DNA from: FEN-1297 sp021817845
GTDB lineage: Bacteria; Bacteroidota; Ignavibacteria; Ignavibacteriales; Ignavibacteriaceae
NCBI GenBank assembly: GCA_021817845.1
Contig: JAKAFW010000002.1
Location: 124,001-188,000 of the forward strand
Length of the DNA: 64,000 nt
Reading direction: 5' to 3'
The position numbers were made by a program, and so were the translations under genes. Below are positions 29,415 to 37,738 of the stretch, one piece after another. The notes beneath the pieces were generated by a model, which made no database searches, was not told the DNA's origin, and saw nothing but the letters and a program-made list of their open reading frames with translations. Positions within the stretch are counted from its first letter, which is position 1, and each line of letters opens with the position of its first letter.

Positions 29415-29735
29415 TTATTCTGAGAACATTTCTTTTAAAACATTCAGGACTTTTATTTGTGTTAATTTATTTAATGTATCTATCTTTTTAACAAGTCTTG
29501 ATTTATCAACCGTTCTGATTTGATCTAATACGATTTGGCCTTGCTTACCTTCTACTTTGCAAGGAATGCGTGTAGGATAATTTCTTAGCTTCGATGTGAG
29601 AGGCGCAATAATTACAGTAGAGATATTGTAATTCATTTCGTTTGGGGAAATTATTATACACGGACGAGCCTTTTTAATCTCACCTCCGATTGTTGGATCC
29701 AGATTAACAATATGGATTTCAAAACGAGAAAACAT
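29415..29735 (-). CDS. mazF: MazF/PemK-family toxin
   Basis: 106 residues with the MazF pattern: a short beta start leading to the GGEIKKARPCIIISPNEMN segment (split: GGEIKKARPCIIIS, then PNEMN), VIIAPLTS, and QGQIVLDQIRTVDKSRL. MazF proteins are sequence-specific mRNA endonucleases that slow growth when the antitoxin is degraded. Start ATG directly follows the antitoxin stop codon (TAAATG), so the two are translationally coupled and the antitoxin is made first, the usual order. Confidence 0.9.
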   Translation of the reverse strand: MFSRFEIHIVNLDPTIGGEIKKARPCIIISPNEMNYNISTVIIAPLTSKLRNYPTRIPCKVEGKQGQIVLDQIRTVDKSRLVKKIDTLNKLTQIKVLNVLKEMFSE

Positions 29736-29993
29736 TTACCACTCCCATTCTTCCTTATCCCATGTTGATTGTTCGGCTAATGTATTAGTATCTAACAAAA
29801 TATCATCTCTATTTTTTGCCATTTTCTTGAATGCAGAATCCCAGGAATCTCTGTTTTGGAACAAGGATTTGATAATTATTTGTCCATTTATAACTTCAAG
29901 TTCAACTTCACTTTTAAGACCGCTTTCGTCAATAATCGATTTTGGGATTCTTATGCCACGTGAATTACCAATTTTTACAATTTTGGCTTTCAT
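29736..29993 (-). CDS. mazE: MazE-type AbrB-fold antitoxin
   Basis: 85 residues. The N-terminal about 45 residues are the swapped-hairpin AbrB/MazE DNA-binding fold (KIVKIGNSRGIRIPKSII). The C-terminal tail is acidic and Trp-rich, which in MazE wraps around the toxin dimer. It should both neutralise the adjacent MazF and repress this operon. Confidence 0.9.
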   Translation of the reverse strand: MKAKIVKIGNSRGIRIPKSIIDESGLKSEVELEVINGQIIIKSLFQNRDSWDSAFKKMAKNRDDILLDTNTLAEQSTWDKEEWEW

Positions 29994-30445
29994 ATACTAC
30001 CTTTTATAAATTTACGTATCTACAATGTAATTACTTCTGATAAAATAATCAAGCTTATTTCCCAAATTAAATATCAAATTTACTCTGCCATGTTTACTCT
30101 ACAGTCTTCGGAGAATTTAATCCCCGGAATATTATTAACATCATTTATCAGAAAGGTTTTTGTGATATACATTTTGTATTATTATTATTTGCTTATTAAC
30201 TGAAGTTACGCAATAATGTATTTTAACAAAAAAAATCCAGATTTGTCATTCCCACGAACCTGCCGGTAGAGAGCGTTGCAGAACTCTCCTATTTAGTCTC
30301 GAACGTAAAGAGAGGTCTCAAAACTGTCTAAAATGGGATTTCTCAGTCGAAGACCTGCCTACCGGACAGGCAGGCTCCTTCGAAATGACATCTGGAAGTT
30401 GTGCAACAGACTCTACCGGCAGGTATTGAAGTTTTTAGAAGTGCC
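29994..30445. other. Intergenic region with MITE copy A
   Basis: No gene seen. The first 250 bp are AT-rich and should hold the mazEF promoter. The remainder is the MITE-like element described separately. Confidence 0.6.
30259..30423. mobile_element. MITE-like element, copy A
   Basis: 165 bp with 22-bp imperfect terminal inverted repeats (CCTGCCGGTAGAG and CTCTACCGGCAGG outermost, with GTTGCA/TGCAAC inside). It shares a 75-bp identical core (30269-30343) with copy B at 31164-31238. No coding capacity. Copies A and B lie in the same orientation on either side of a toxin-antitoxin pair. Confidence 0.75.
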
Positions 30446-30802
30446 CTATAATAAATCAAAAACAAATTTTAATGCTTTATCAATTTCAATAAGTTTGCTA
30501 TCAGATAATTGACCGCGAATTTTAATTAATCTATATTGATAATCAATCGGTCTTGTTTGAAGGCAATCAGCAATGGATTTTTTGGTGAGACCATTTTCTT
30601 TTGATGGTTCTAAGAAAACATTTGTATGTATTTGGGATTTTTTTTCATTCCAGGAAGTTATCGGAACTACTTGAATTACAGGAATCCTTTGGTTGTAAAT
30701 ATCATTGGTGACAACAACACAGGGTCTTATCTTCCCGGTTTCAGAGCCTTTGACAGGATTTAAATCAATGTCAATGATCATCCCTCTTTTAATTGATTTC
30801 AT
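30446..30802 (-). CDS. Second MazF-family toxin
   Basis: 118 residues with the MazF/PemK pattern: RGMIIDIDLNPVKGSE, KIRPCVVVTND, VVPITSW, and IADCLQTRPIDYQYRL. It is only distantly similar to the MazF at 29415. Its ATG overlaps the antitoxin stop by 4 bp (ATGA), which couples translation. Together with the antitoxin it forms a separate module bracketed by two MITE-like elements. Confidence 0.87.
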   Translation of the reverse strand: MKSIKRGMIIDIDLNPVKGSETGKIRPCVVVTNDIYNQRIPVIQVVPITSWNEKKSQIHTNVFLEPSKENGLTKKSIADCLQTRPIDYQYRLIKIRGQLSDSKLIEIDKALKFVFDLL

Positions 30803-31104
30803 TTAGGCCAATCTTCAATTGCTGAATTTGTCAACTTCCTAAGTTCAGAATCTTGCTTATAAATCTCAGCATAAAGCTCAGCAGATTTAACTAATTTTTG
30901 TTTTTCAATAAACCTTATATATTCTTCAATTGCAGAACGCACCAATGAGCTTTTGTCCTTAAAACCTAGTTCTTGATATTTATCCAAAAAATTTATTTGG
31001 CTTTCATTAAGACTTATTTTCGCTTGCTGCATAGCTCCCTCTATAGTTCCTTTATTGGCTCTTATTTGTGGTACCAATATAGGGATCTCGATTGTAATTT
31101 CCAA
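30799..31104 (-). CDS. Ribbon-helix-helix antitoxin of the second MazF
   Basis: 101 residues. The middle (about 32-68: ISLNESQINFLDKYQELGF, then SSLVRSAIEEYIRF) is a ribbon-helix-helix DNA-binding motif, so it differs in fold from the AbrB-type MazE next door. The charged C-terminal tail should bind the toxin. The start appears to be TTG at 31104, since no in-frame ATG precedes residue 25; a weak start could keep antitoxin levels low. The upstream A-rich stretch offers no clear ribosome site. Confidence 0.78.
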   Translation of the reverse strand: MEITIEIPILVPQIRANKGTIEGAMQQAKISLNESQINFLDKYQELGFKDKSSLVRSAIEEYIRFIEKQKLVKSAELYAEIYKQDSELRKLTNSAIEDWPK

Positions 31105-31156
31105 TTCATTTTTTTTGCTTTTCAGCTTTTGCCCAACTCTTAAATGTCATTACCGT

Positions 31157-31327
31157 GCCTACCGAGAGCGTTGCAGAACTCTCCTATTTAGTCTCGAACG
31201 TAAAGAGAGGTCTCAAAACTGTCTAAAATGGGATTTCTTCCCGCATACGGGACAGGCACCCGCAAACGGGGTAGACCCTCCGGTCGAAATGACATTTAAG
31301 AGTTGTGCAACAGCCTCTACCGGCAGG
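31157..31327. mobile_element. MITE-like element, copy B
   Basis: About 171 bp, same orientation as copy A, sharing the 75-bp identical core and the same right end (TGCAACAGCCTCTACCGGCAGG-type). The inner part after the core is replaced by a CCCGCATACGGG/CCCGCAAACGGG hairpin region. The left terminus is slightly eroded (GCCTACCGAGAG). Confidence 0.72.
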
Positions 31328-31399
31328 CGTAAACATGGAGTTAAGTAATGTAAAATTGTAATGATATTTGAAGCGTGTTTGGATGAGAAGGAATAATTC

Positions 31400-31594
31400 T
31401 TATTCTATTATTTTCTTTACGCGCCCTACTTCGCCGGTCTCAAGGCGTACTTTAATACCATGTGGATGTACTTTAGAATTGGTAAGAATATCTTTGACAA
31501 AACCACCGGTAAGTTTACCGGTAGGTTGGTCTTCTTTTAGCACTATCTCAACATGTGCGCCGGGTTTAATATTTGCGCGTTTCGTTCCGTCCAT
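31400..31594 (-). CDS. YwbE-family small conserved protein
   Basis: 64 residues matching the YwbE (DUF2196) family: RANIKPGAHVEIVLKEDQ, then GKLTGGFVKDILTNS, HPHGIKVRLETGEVGRV. It is a small beta-rich protein of unknown function often found in Firmicutes and Bacteroidota. Its start lies inside the last 29 bp of the DEAD-box helicase gene, so the two are coupled. An RNA-related role would fit, but is inference. Confidence 0.8.
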   Translation of the reverse strand: MDGTKRANIKPGAHVEIVLKEDQPTGKLTGGFVKDILTNSKVHPHGIKVRLETGEVGRVKKIIE

Positions 31595-32864
31595 AGCTCT
31601 TGCTCTTTCCGAACCATCTTCTTTTAGTTCTTTTAGCTGCGTCTTCGGGATTAAAATCTATTCCGGTTTTGTTTCTCCCTAAATGAGTATTATTTGGCTC
31701 AGGTTTATTATGTACTGTCTCTCTTTCAATTTGAGCAAACGGATGGTCTTTAATAACCGGTATCGGAATATTAATAAGTCTATTTATATCTCTTAATTGT
31801 GATCTCTCATCTGCATCGCAAAATGAAAGTGCGACTCCGCTTAAACCGGCTCTTCCGGTTCGTCCGATGCGGTGCACGTATGTTTCGGATACATCGGGCA
31901 TTTCAAAATTTATTACGTGTGAAAGTTTATCGACATCAATTCCGCGTGCGGCTATATCTGTCGCAACAAGTACTCTCGTTCTTTTTGACTTAAAATTATT
32001 CAAAGCAGTCTGGCGTGCATTCTGAGATTTATTCCCGTGAATAGCTTCAGCATGAATTTTTGCGCTGTTCAAACTTTTTGTCACTTGGTCGGCACCGTGT
32101 TTAGTGCGTGTAAAAACAAGTGCGGAATCAATTGCTTCGTTTTTTAATATATGAATTAAAAGAGCTTTCTTATCCGGCTTAGCAACAAAATAAACTCCCT
32201 GCTTAATAGCTTCAACTGCAGGAGATTCCGGAGTTACTTCAATTTTAACAGGATCTGACAAAATAGTGCGTGCAAATTTTACTATTTCAGGCGGCATTGT
32301 TGCCGAAAAAAACAATGATTGTCTTTTAACAGGCAGCTTTGCAATTATTTTTTTAATATCATTTATAAATCCCATATCAAGCATGCGGTCAGCTTCATCA
32401 AGAACAAATAATTTTATATCCTTTAGAGAGATATAATTTTGGTTCATCAGATCGAGCAGTCTGCCGGGAGTAGCGATAAGGATGTCTACGCCATTCCTTA
32501 AGATATCGGTCTGTCTTGTTTGTGAAACTCCTCCGAAAACAACAGTGCTTCTTAGACCGGTATATTTTCCGTAGGTTTTAAAGCTTTCTTCGATTTGAAC
32601 GGCAAGTTCTCTTGTTGGAGTAAGTATTAACGATTTAATAGTTCTTCTATATTTGCCGGTAGGCATTTCGGCATAAAGCATCTGAAGAATAGGGGCGGCA
32701 AAGGCAGCAGTTTTACCTGTTCCGGTTTGAGCGCAGCCGAGTATATCTTTTCTCTCTAGTATAACAGGGATTGCTTGATTTTGAATAGGGGTTGGATGAA
32801 TATAACCTTCTTCAGCTAATGCTTTTTGTATTGGCTTTATAAGGTTTAATTTTTCGAATGACAT
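31566..32864 (-). CDS. rhlE: DEAD-box RNA helicase, RhlE type
   Basis: 432 residues with all DEAD-box motifs: Q motif (PTPIQNQAIP), I (AQTGTGKT), Ia (PTRELAVQ), II (DEAD), III (SAT), V (ATDIAARGID) and VI (HRIGRTGRAG). It is an ATP-dependent RNA unwinding enzyme of ribosome assembly or RNA decay. The C-terminal tail after about residue 370 is short and basic, which places it in the RhlE group. It is followed by the overlapping ywbE gene. Confidence 0.92.
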   Translation of the reverse strand: MSFEKLNLIKPIQKALAEEGYIHPTPIQNQAIPVILERKDILGCAQTGTGKTAAFAAPILQMLYAEMPTGKYRRTIKSLILTPTRELAVQIEESFKTYGKYTGLRSTVVFGGVSQTRQTDILRNGVDILIATPGRLLDLMNQNYISLKDIKLFVLDEADRMLDMGFINDIKKIIAKLPVKRQSLFFSATMPPEIVKFARTILSDPVKIEVTPESPAVEAIKQGVYFVAKPDKKALLIHILKNEAIDSALVFTRTKHGADQVTKSLNSAKIHAEAIHGNKSQNARQTALNNFKSKRTRVLVATDIAARGIDVDKLSHVINFEMPDVSETYVHRIGRTGRAGLSGVALSFCDADERSQLRDINRLINIPIPVIKDHPFAQIERETVHNKPEPNNTHLGRNKTGIDFNPEDAAKRTKRRWFGKSKSYGRNETRKY

Positions 32865-33636
32865 TAAATTAGTCTTTCTTTTTAAGACCGGCGGGTAAAA
32901 AATTTCTTATGTTTTAAATCAACGGTCGGGTTATTGAATATTGCATTAAGACAAGCAGGCAACAAAATTTTTCTGAGGCAAACTTTTCATAACTACGTCA
33001 CAAAGATATGACAATTAAACCAGAACTCAAACAGAAGCTGGTGTTCTGAGATATAGTTGTGCCCAATCTAAAGAGGATTTCTTCCCGCATGACGCATAGG
33101 CGTCAACCTAAGAATCTGTTACATTACAATATTGAGGATAATATTATAATAGAATAGCGCAAATACTGGGGAATTTGTTAATCCTCTACGAGGATTTGCC
33201 AATGTAAAATAAACCTTTTCCTACAATAATTTGACCTCTACGAGGTCTAAAAACATCGTAGATGTTTGATTATTGTAGAAACAAATTAATCCAACGAATA
33301 AACTATCCTCGTAGAGGATAAATAAATATTTTTAGTACGTTAAATACAAGTGATTACAAAGGTTAGGGAGTTTGGAAGAAATATTAGGTTGACGTCTATG
33401 CGCATGACGGGACAGGCTCCCGCAAACGGGATAAATCTTCGACTGCTTGCCCCGTTTGCGGGGAGATATCCCATGGTTATTTTTGGATGTCAAGCTTGTA
33501 TATGGGATTTCTCCCTCCGGTCGAAATGACAATTATTTGTGTGTCATATCGAATGACCTTTTGGCAGGAAAGCAAAAATTTAAGCGGCAATACAAATAGT
33601 TAAAAAAAGTAACTGCTTAAAAATTATATGATATTT
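32865..33636. other. Gene-free region with palindrome cluster and dispersed element
   Basis: No gene in 770 bp. Two repeat structures fill it: four 15-bp palindromes (33181-33319), and an element at about 33395-33550 containing CCCCG-TTTG-CGGGG, a GGGATTTCTCCCTCCGG segment and GTCGAAATGACA, closely related to 37415-37565. Confidence 0.65.
33181..33319. repeat. Cluster of four 15-bp palindromes
   Basis: Perfect palindromes of form 6-3-6: ATCCTC-TAC-GAGGAT (33181-33195), GACCTC-TAC-GAGGTC (33233-33247), AACATC-GTA-GATGTT (33252-33266) and ATCCTC-GTA-GAGGAT (33305-33319). The middle two lie inside a larger stem, CTACAATAAT (33221) with ATTATTGTAG (33270). This looks like a designed-by-selection array of hairpins, similar in spirit to REP sequences. 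Confidence 0.8.
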
Positions 33637-35481
33637 CTAAAATTCCATCAGCTTTAAGATAGGAATACTTTCTTCGTTAATCTTCTTAACGGCTTCTTCA
33701 TTATATTTACTTCCAAGAGTATCTCTTTCCCCTTTTAATTTTTCAATGTACTTCTTCTTGTCTTCAATGTTTTTGTTAAACCTCTCTTCCCCGATTTTTT
33801 CATTGTGTTCTGCTTCCTTTTTAAAGTAGTCAATCTGAAAATCTTTTTCCTTTTTTAAGTTATTTATTGCCAGAAGTAATTTTTGTTTTTGACTGCTTCC
33901 TTCCAAAACGGCCAGACCGGCAAATATAACCGAGATGATTAGTCCAACTGAGAAAGCAATCACGCCCCACTTTAATCCGTCCATAATTATAACACTCAAA
34001 ATATTATTAAACGTCAATGCATCCATTACATTGCTGCTTGAATAACCTGCACAACCTCCCAAAAGGAATACTGTAAATGAAAGAATAAAATTATACGTCA
34101 TTGCGTTTTGGAATGACGATTTCGGGTCAAAACTTGGAACCGACTGCAGATCATTTATTTTTTCTTCCAATACAGCAATATTTTCTGCCGTCCTCTTTTC
34201 AATAAGCTTTATAGTATTATTAATCTTTTCTTTAATTTTTTGTTTATTTTCTTCCCGGCTTTGAGTAAGAAGCTGAATTTCATTAAGCTTATTCTTTATT
34301 TCGCTTTCATAAATCTGCAGCTTTGCTACAATTTCTGAATTATATTTTTCTTTTATTTTATTTGTTATTATTTCTAAAGTTTGAATAAATTTTTGTTGAA
34401 GCTTACCTGAAGCACCCTTAAATAATACATTTTCTGTTTTTGAATAATTTGCATTTGTCTTTTCGAGATATGAAATATTTGAAGTGACTTCATCAGTGTA
34501 GTAATCATGCAAGTTTAAGTTCTTGAAGTTATTGAGATTTACTTTCATACTGTTAAGATCAGATTGTGCTGCTGCTTTAGCATTTCTCAAGAAGTCCGAT
34601 ACTAAATCGTAGGATTGCGAGACGTTCTTTGACAGTAGCGCGTTAAGAAATACCGGATTACTTATAAAGTGCTCAAGCATATTAAAATCATTTTTTTCAA
34701 TAGCATATTCAATTCTTGAAGAATCATATCTAAAAATTTCTGATAAAGCATCTTCAGAAAATTCACCGCTTTTTGTTAGTGCGAATGAATATGCCGAGTA
34801 AAATTTTGCTGTTATACCGTAAGGTTTAATGACCAATGCACTATTAAAATAATTTAACGCTAACGCAAATTCATTTTGCTTAAGGAAAATAAATCCCTCA
34901 TACGTATTTAAAAGATATTTTAATTCATCCTTTATTTGAGCACCTAATTCGGTTTGACTAACATTTTCTTTCGCCCTTTCCAATAGCTCAAATGATTTTA
35001 ACGGGTCAAAAAAATTAACGTCAAAAGCTAATAACAGAGCGTGCAATATTAGCGGCAAAAAGTTATTGCTGTTTGATCTTTTTTCAATATAACTAATTGC
35101 AGAGGATGAGAAGTATCTTTTCTCCTCTTCAGATTTGATCAACAACCACTTTGAATAAAATTCCCTGATAGTTTTATAATAATTCTGTCCGCTTAAATTA
35201 GAAATAGAGAGCTTATAAAATTCTTCTACCTGGATAATCACCGGCGACCTAAAAATCCAGAACAAAGGTGCATCTTCAAAACGAATAAAGATTTCGCTAA
35301 TTTCATTAGGCAAATTGAAACTGTAAAAGCGCGCACTATCCTTTACGACTTTGGCATAGTCATTATCCAATGATATTTCGATCTGGAAATATTCTTTGGC
35401 TAAACTTTTGAATTTTGACAAAGCAATCTCACCAATTTCTTTATTTTCAAATTCTTCACTATATGCAATACTGCTTTTCAT
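33637..35481 (-). CDS. Unknown protein: TPR-like, coiled coil and two membrane helices
   Basis: 614 residues that I do not recognise. The first 350 are helical with one TPR-like unit (FLKQNEFALALNYFNSALVI-type). Then comes a long Lys/Glu coiled coil (about 350-450), a hydrophobic pair (about 465-530: FILSFTVFLLGGCAGY, then WGVIAFSVGLIISVIFAGLAV), and a second coiled coil to the end. The layout suggests an inner-membrane hairpin with both long arms in the cytoplasm, reminiscent of scaffold or dynamin-associated proteins. It is monocistronic between gene-free repeat zones. No function is claimed. Confidence 0.7.
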   Translation of the reverse strand: MKSSIAYSEEFENKEIGEIALSKFKSLAKEYFQIEISLDNDYAKVVKDSARFYSFNLPNEISEIFIRFEDAPLFWIFRSPVIIQVEEFYKLSISNLSGQNYYKTIREFYSKWLLIKSEEEKRYFSSSAISYIEKRSNSNNFLPLILHALLLAFDVNFFDPLKSFELLERAKENVSQTELGAQIKDELKYLLNTYEGFIFLKQNEFALALNYFNSALVIKPYGITAKFYSAYSFALTKSGEFSEDALSEIFRYDSSRIEYAIEKNDFNMLEHFISNPVFLNALLSKNVSQSYDLVSDFLRNAKAAAQSDLNSMKVNLNNFKNLNLHDYYTDEVTSNISYLEKTNANYSKTENVLFKGASGKLQQKFIQTLEIITNKIKEKYNSEIVAKLQIYESEIKNKLNEIQLLTQSREENKQKIKEKINNTIKLIEKRTAENIAVLEEKINDLQSVPSFDPKSSFQNAMTYNFILSFTVFLLGGCAGYSSSNVMDALTFNNILSVIIMDGLKWGVIAFSVGLIISVIFAGLAVLEGSSQKQKLLLAINNLKKEKDFQIDYFKKEAEHNEKIGEERFNKNIEDKKKYIEKLKGERDTLGSKYNEEAVKKINEESIPILKLMEF

Positions 35482-36056
35482 TTAATTTGTTTTTGGCGTT
35501 AATTGTAACTAATTACTCACAATTCTCCTTTAAATGGAAGAATCCTAACTCATTATCGAAAAAGTTTCTGTTAATTTTAATTATTCTTTAATGCTAATTG
35601 TTTTCCAACGATTCACCGAAAAGTAATAGTACTTAAATCTTTGCATGCCTGCCGATCAGAGAGTGTTGCAGATATTGAAAGAAAAAGTAAAATAGAATGC
35701 CGAAGGCATGACATCATAAAAATGCCAAATTGACCTATAGCTACATAAACAGCACAAATGGGGCTAAAGCCAATATCATTTTTTATTGATTAAATCCCCG
35801 CCATAAATGGCGGGGCAATTGATGAATAAATTTTAAGTAATAAAAATTAAAATGGTTTATACAAAAATATTAATATTTATTCTTTGAAAACTAATTTTCA
35901 CACAGGCTCTGAATGCCGGGGCAATACAAAAACTCTATATTTTAGAAACAGCTTCATAATAATAATTGGGTAATCACGTCACCGGCAATTTGTCTTTGTC
36001 ACTTTGGGATTATATGGCTTTTGATTATTTTATTATTTGAATAAAAGAATAATAAG
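35482..36056. other. Intergenic region carrying dispersed repeat C1
   Basis: No gene. The divergent genes on each side should have promoters here. Most of it is a dispersed repeat (35743-35921) plus a fragment of the MITE-like family near 35648-35720 (GCAGATATTG, GCATGACATC). Confidence 0.6.
35743..35921. repeat. Dispersed ~190-bp repeat, copy C1
   Basis: It contains GGGGCTAAAGCC, the hairpin CCCCGCCAT-AA-ATGGCGGGG (35796-35815), and a conserved tail that ends in CTAATTTTCACACA. Copy C2 at about 39096-39294 has the same order and orientation. Between them are the GT-C gene and prfA. Confidence 0.75.
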
Positions 36057-37343
36057 ATGACAAAAATTCAGAAAATTTCCTTCGTATCACTTGCAATTGT
36101 TTTTGTGCTTACGTTTTTCCTTTTCCCGGCGCTTCATAACAAACCGATTATTAATTATGCAATCGTGTACATTTCCTCATCTATTCTTTTTGTTTTGATG
36201 TGCTGGTTTATTCTGAAATATAAAATTCCTGTTAATTATATTTTTAGTTTGATCGCTGTCGCCTTGATTCTGCGAATAGTGCTAATTTCTCTTCATCCTA
36301 TTGGCTCAGATGATTTTTACAGATATGTATGGGACGGAAAGGTACTAGCCAATGGAATAAATCCATACGAATTTGCCCCAAACGATACCACGCTTACAAA
36401 ACTTCACTCAAGCATTATTCCCGCTCGCGTAAATTACCCTGACATGAAGACGATTTATCCGCCTCTGGCACAATTACTTTTTTACCTTTCGTACAAAATA
36501 GGCGGCGAAAGTTTCATAGGAATAAAGCTTCTACTTTTCCTTTTTGACTTGATGACAATGTTTGGAATCTTTTTAATTATTAAAAAGATGAAAATGGGCT
36601 ATAAAAACATATTAATTTATGTGTTATCTCCTCTTCCTCTATTCCAATTTTTTATTGATGCTCACGTTGATGGGTTTGGACTTCCTTTACTCATATTTGC
36701 AATATTCTTTTATATCGATAACAAAAAAACATTAAGCTATATTTTTATCGGCTTATCAATTTGCGTAAAGCCATTAGGATTAATTCTGCTTCCGATAATA
36801 TTCTTTAATGAAAAAGCTTTTTCGGAAAGGATAAAAGCTATTATTATCCCGGTAGCAATAACCGCTTTGATGTATCTTCCGTTTATTTTTACCGGTTCGC
36901 CATTTCAGGCACTTATGCAGTTTACTGAAAATTGGACTTTCAACGGAATCATCTTTGATCTGCTTGATTCATTTATTCGCGATAATCAAAAGACGAGACT
37001 TATTTGTGCAGCTTTGCTTTTGATTTCTTATCTACCGGTCGTTTTGAGTAAAAAAGATTTTACAATTAAAATATATTTATCCTTCTTTCTACTTTTCATT
37101 TTCTCTCCGATAGTTCATCCATGGTACTTAAGCTGGTTAGTAATCTTGCTTCCATTTATTCCAAGGTGGAGCGGAATTGTATATACCGCAGTAATTAGCC
37201 TCACGGTTTTTACGGTTGTAAATTATCAACTTTACGGCGTTTGGAAAGAATACAACCTTGTGCTTTTCTTAGAGTACGTTCCGGTATTATCTTTATTTTT
37301 ATATGAACTGTTAAACAAGAAACCCATTGGAATAACTGAGTAG
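36057..37343 (+). CDS. Polytopic GT-C glycosyltransferase (GT87/mannosyltransferase-like)
   Basis: 428 residues with about ten membrane helices. The first large loop carries the GT-C acidic site (HPIGSDDFYRYVWDG) followed by GINPYEFAP and YPPLAQLLF, which is the pattern of DUF2029/GT87 and related mannosyltransferases that use a polyprenyl-phosphate sugar on the outer face of the membrane. A later helix pair ends with FSPIVHPWYLSWL, also typical. The substrate is unknown. It may act in lipoglycan or surface glycan synthesis. Confidence 0.82.
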   Translation: MTKIQKISFVSLAIVFVLTFFLFPALHNKPIINYAIVYISSSILFVLMCWFILKYKIPVNYIFSLIAVALILRIVLISLHPIGSDDFYRYVWDGKVLANGINPYEFAPNDTTLTKLHSSIIPARVNYPDMKTIYPPLAQLLFYLSYKIGGESFIGIKLLLFLFDLMTMFGIFLIIKKMKMGYKNILIYVLSPLPLFQFFIDAHVDGFGLPLLIFAIFFYIDNKKTLSYIFIGLSICVKPLGLILLPIIFFNEKAFSERIKAIIIPVAITALMYLPFIFTGSPFQALMQFTENWTFNGIIFDLLDSFIRDNQKTRLICAALLLISYLPVVLSKKDFTIKIYLSFFLLFIFSPIVHPWYLSWLVILLPFIPRWSGIVYTAVISLTVFTVVNYQLYGVWKEYNLVLFLEYVPVLSLFLYELLNKKPIGITE

Positions 37344-37640
37344 TGGAGGAATGGAATAATGGAGTGGTGGAGGAGTGGAGTGGTGAGAAATGGAGTAGTG
37401 GAGGAATGGATTAATTGCCCCGTTTGCGGGGAGAAATCTCATGTTCAATTCGACCATCTAAGCTATTCATGGGATTTCTCCCTCCGGTCGAAATGACATT
37501 TTGGAGTTGTGCAACAGTCTCGGCAGGGTCGTCGAAATGACAATTACTCGACTGTCATATCGAAACAATTTCAAATAAATTGGAATAATAGAACTAAGCA
37601 GTATTTCCCATTATTCCACTACTCCATTTTTCCATTATTT
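37343..37640. repeat. Composite of TGGAATAN hairpin arms around a GTCGAAATGACA element
   Basis: The left arm (37343-37410) is a run of TGGAGTAG/TGGAATAA/TGGAGTGG units and the right arm (about 37600-37640) is the complementary CCATTATTCCACTACTCCAT run. Between them sits a copy of the CCCCG-TTTG-CGGGG/GTCGAAATGACA element (37415-37565) that is also found at 33395-33550. The second element seems to have inserted into the loop of the first. Confidence 0.7.
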
Positions 37641-37738
37641 TTGAGGATTCAGGTGAAAATGAGTGTTTAGGTTAAGAATAAGCGCTTAGATTTTCACATG
37701 GCTCTTTGGTATATTTACATAATAAAATTAAAGCAAAA

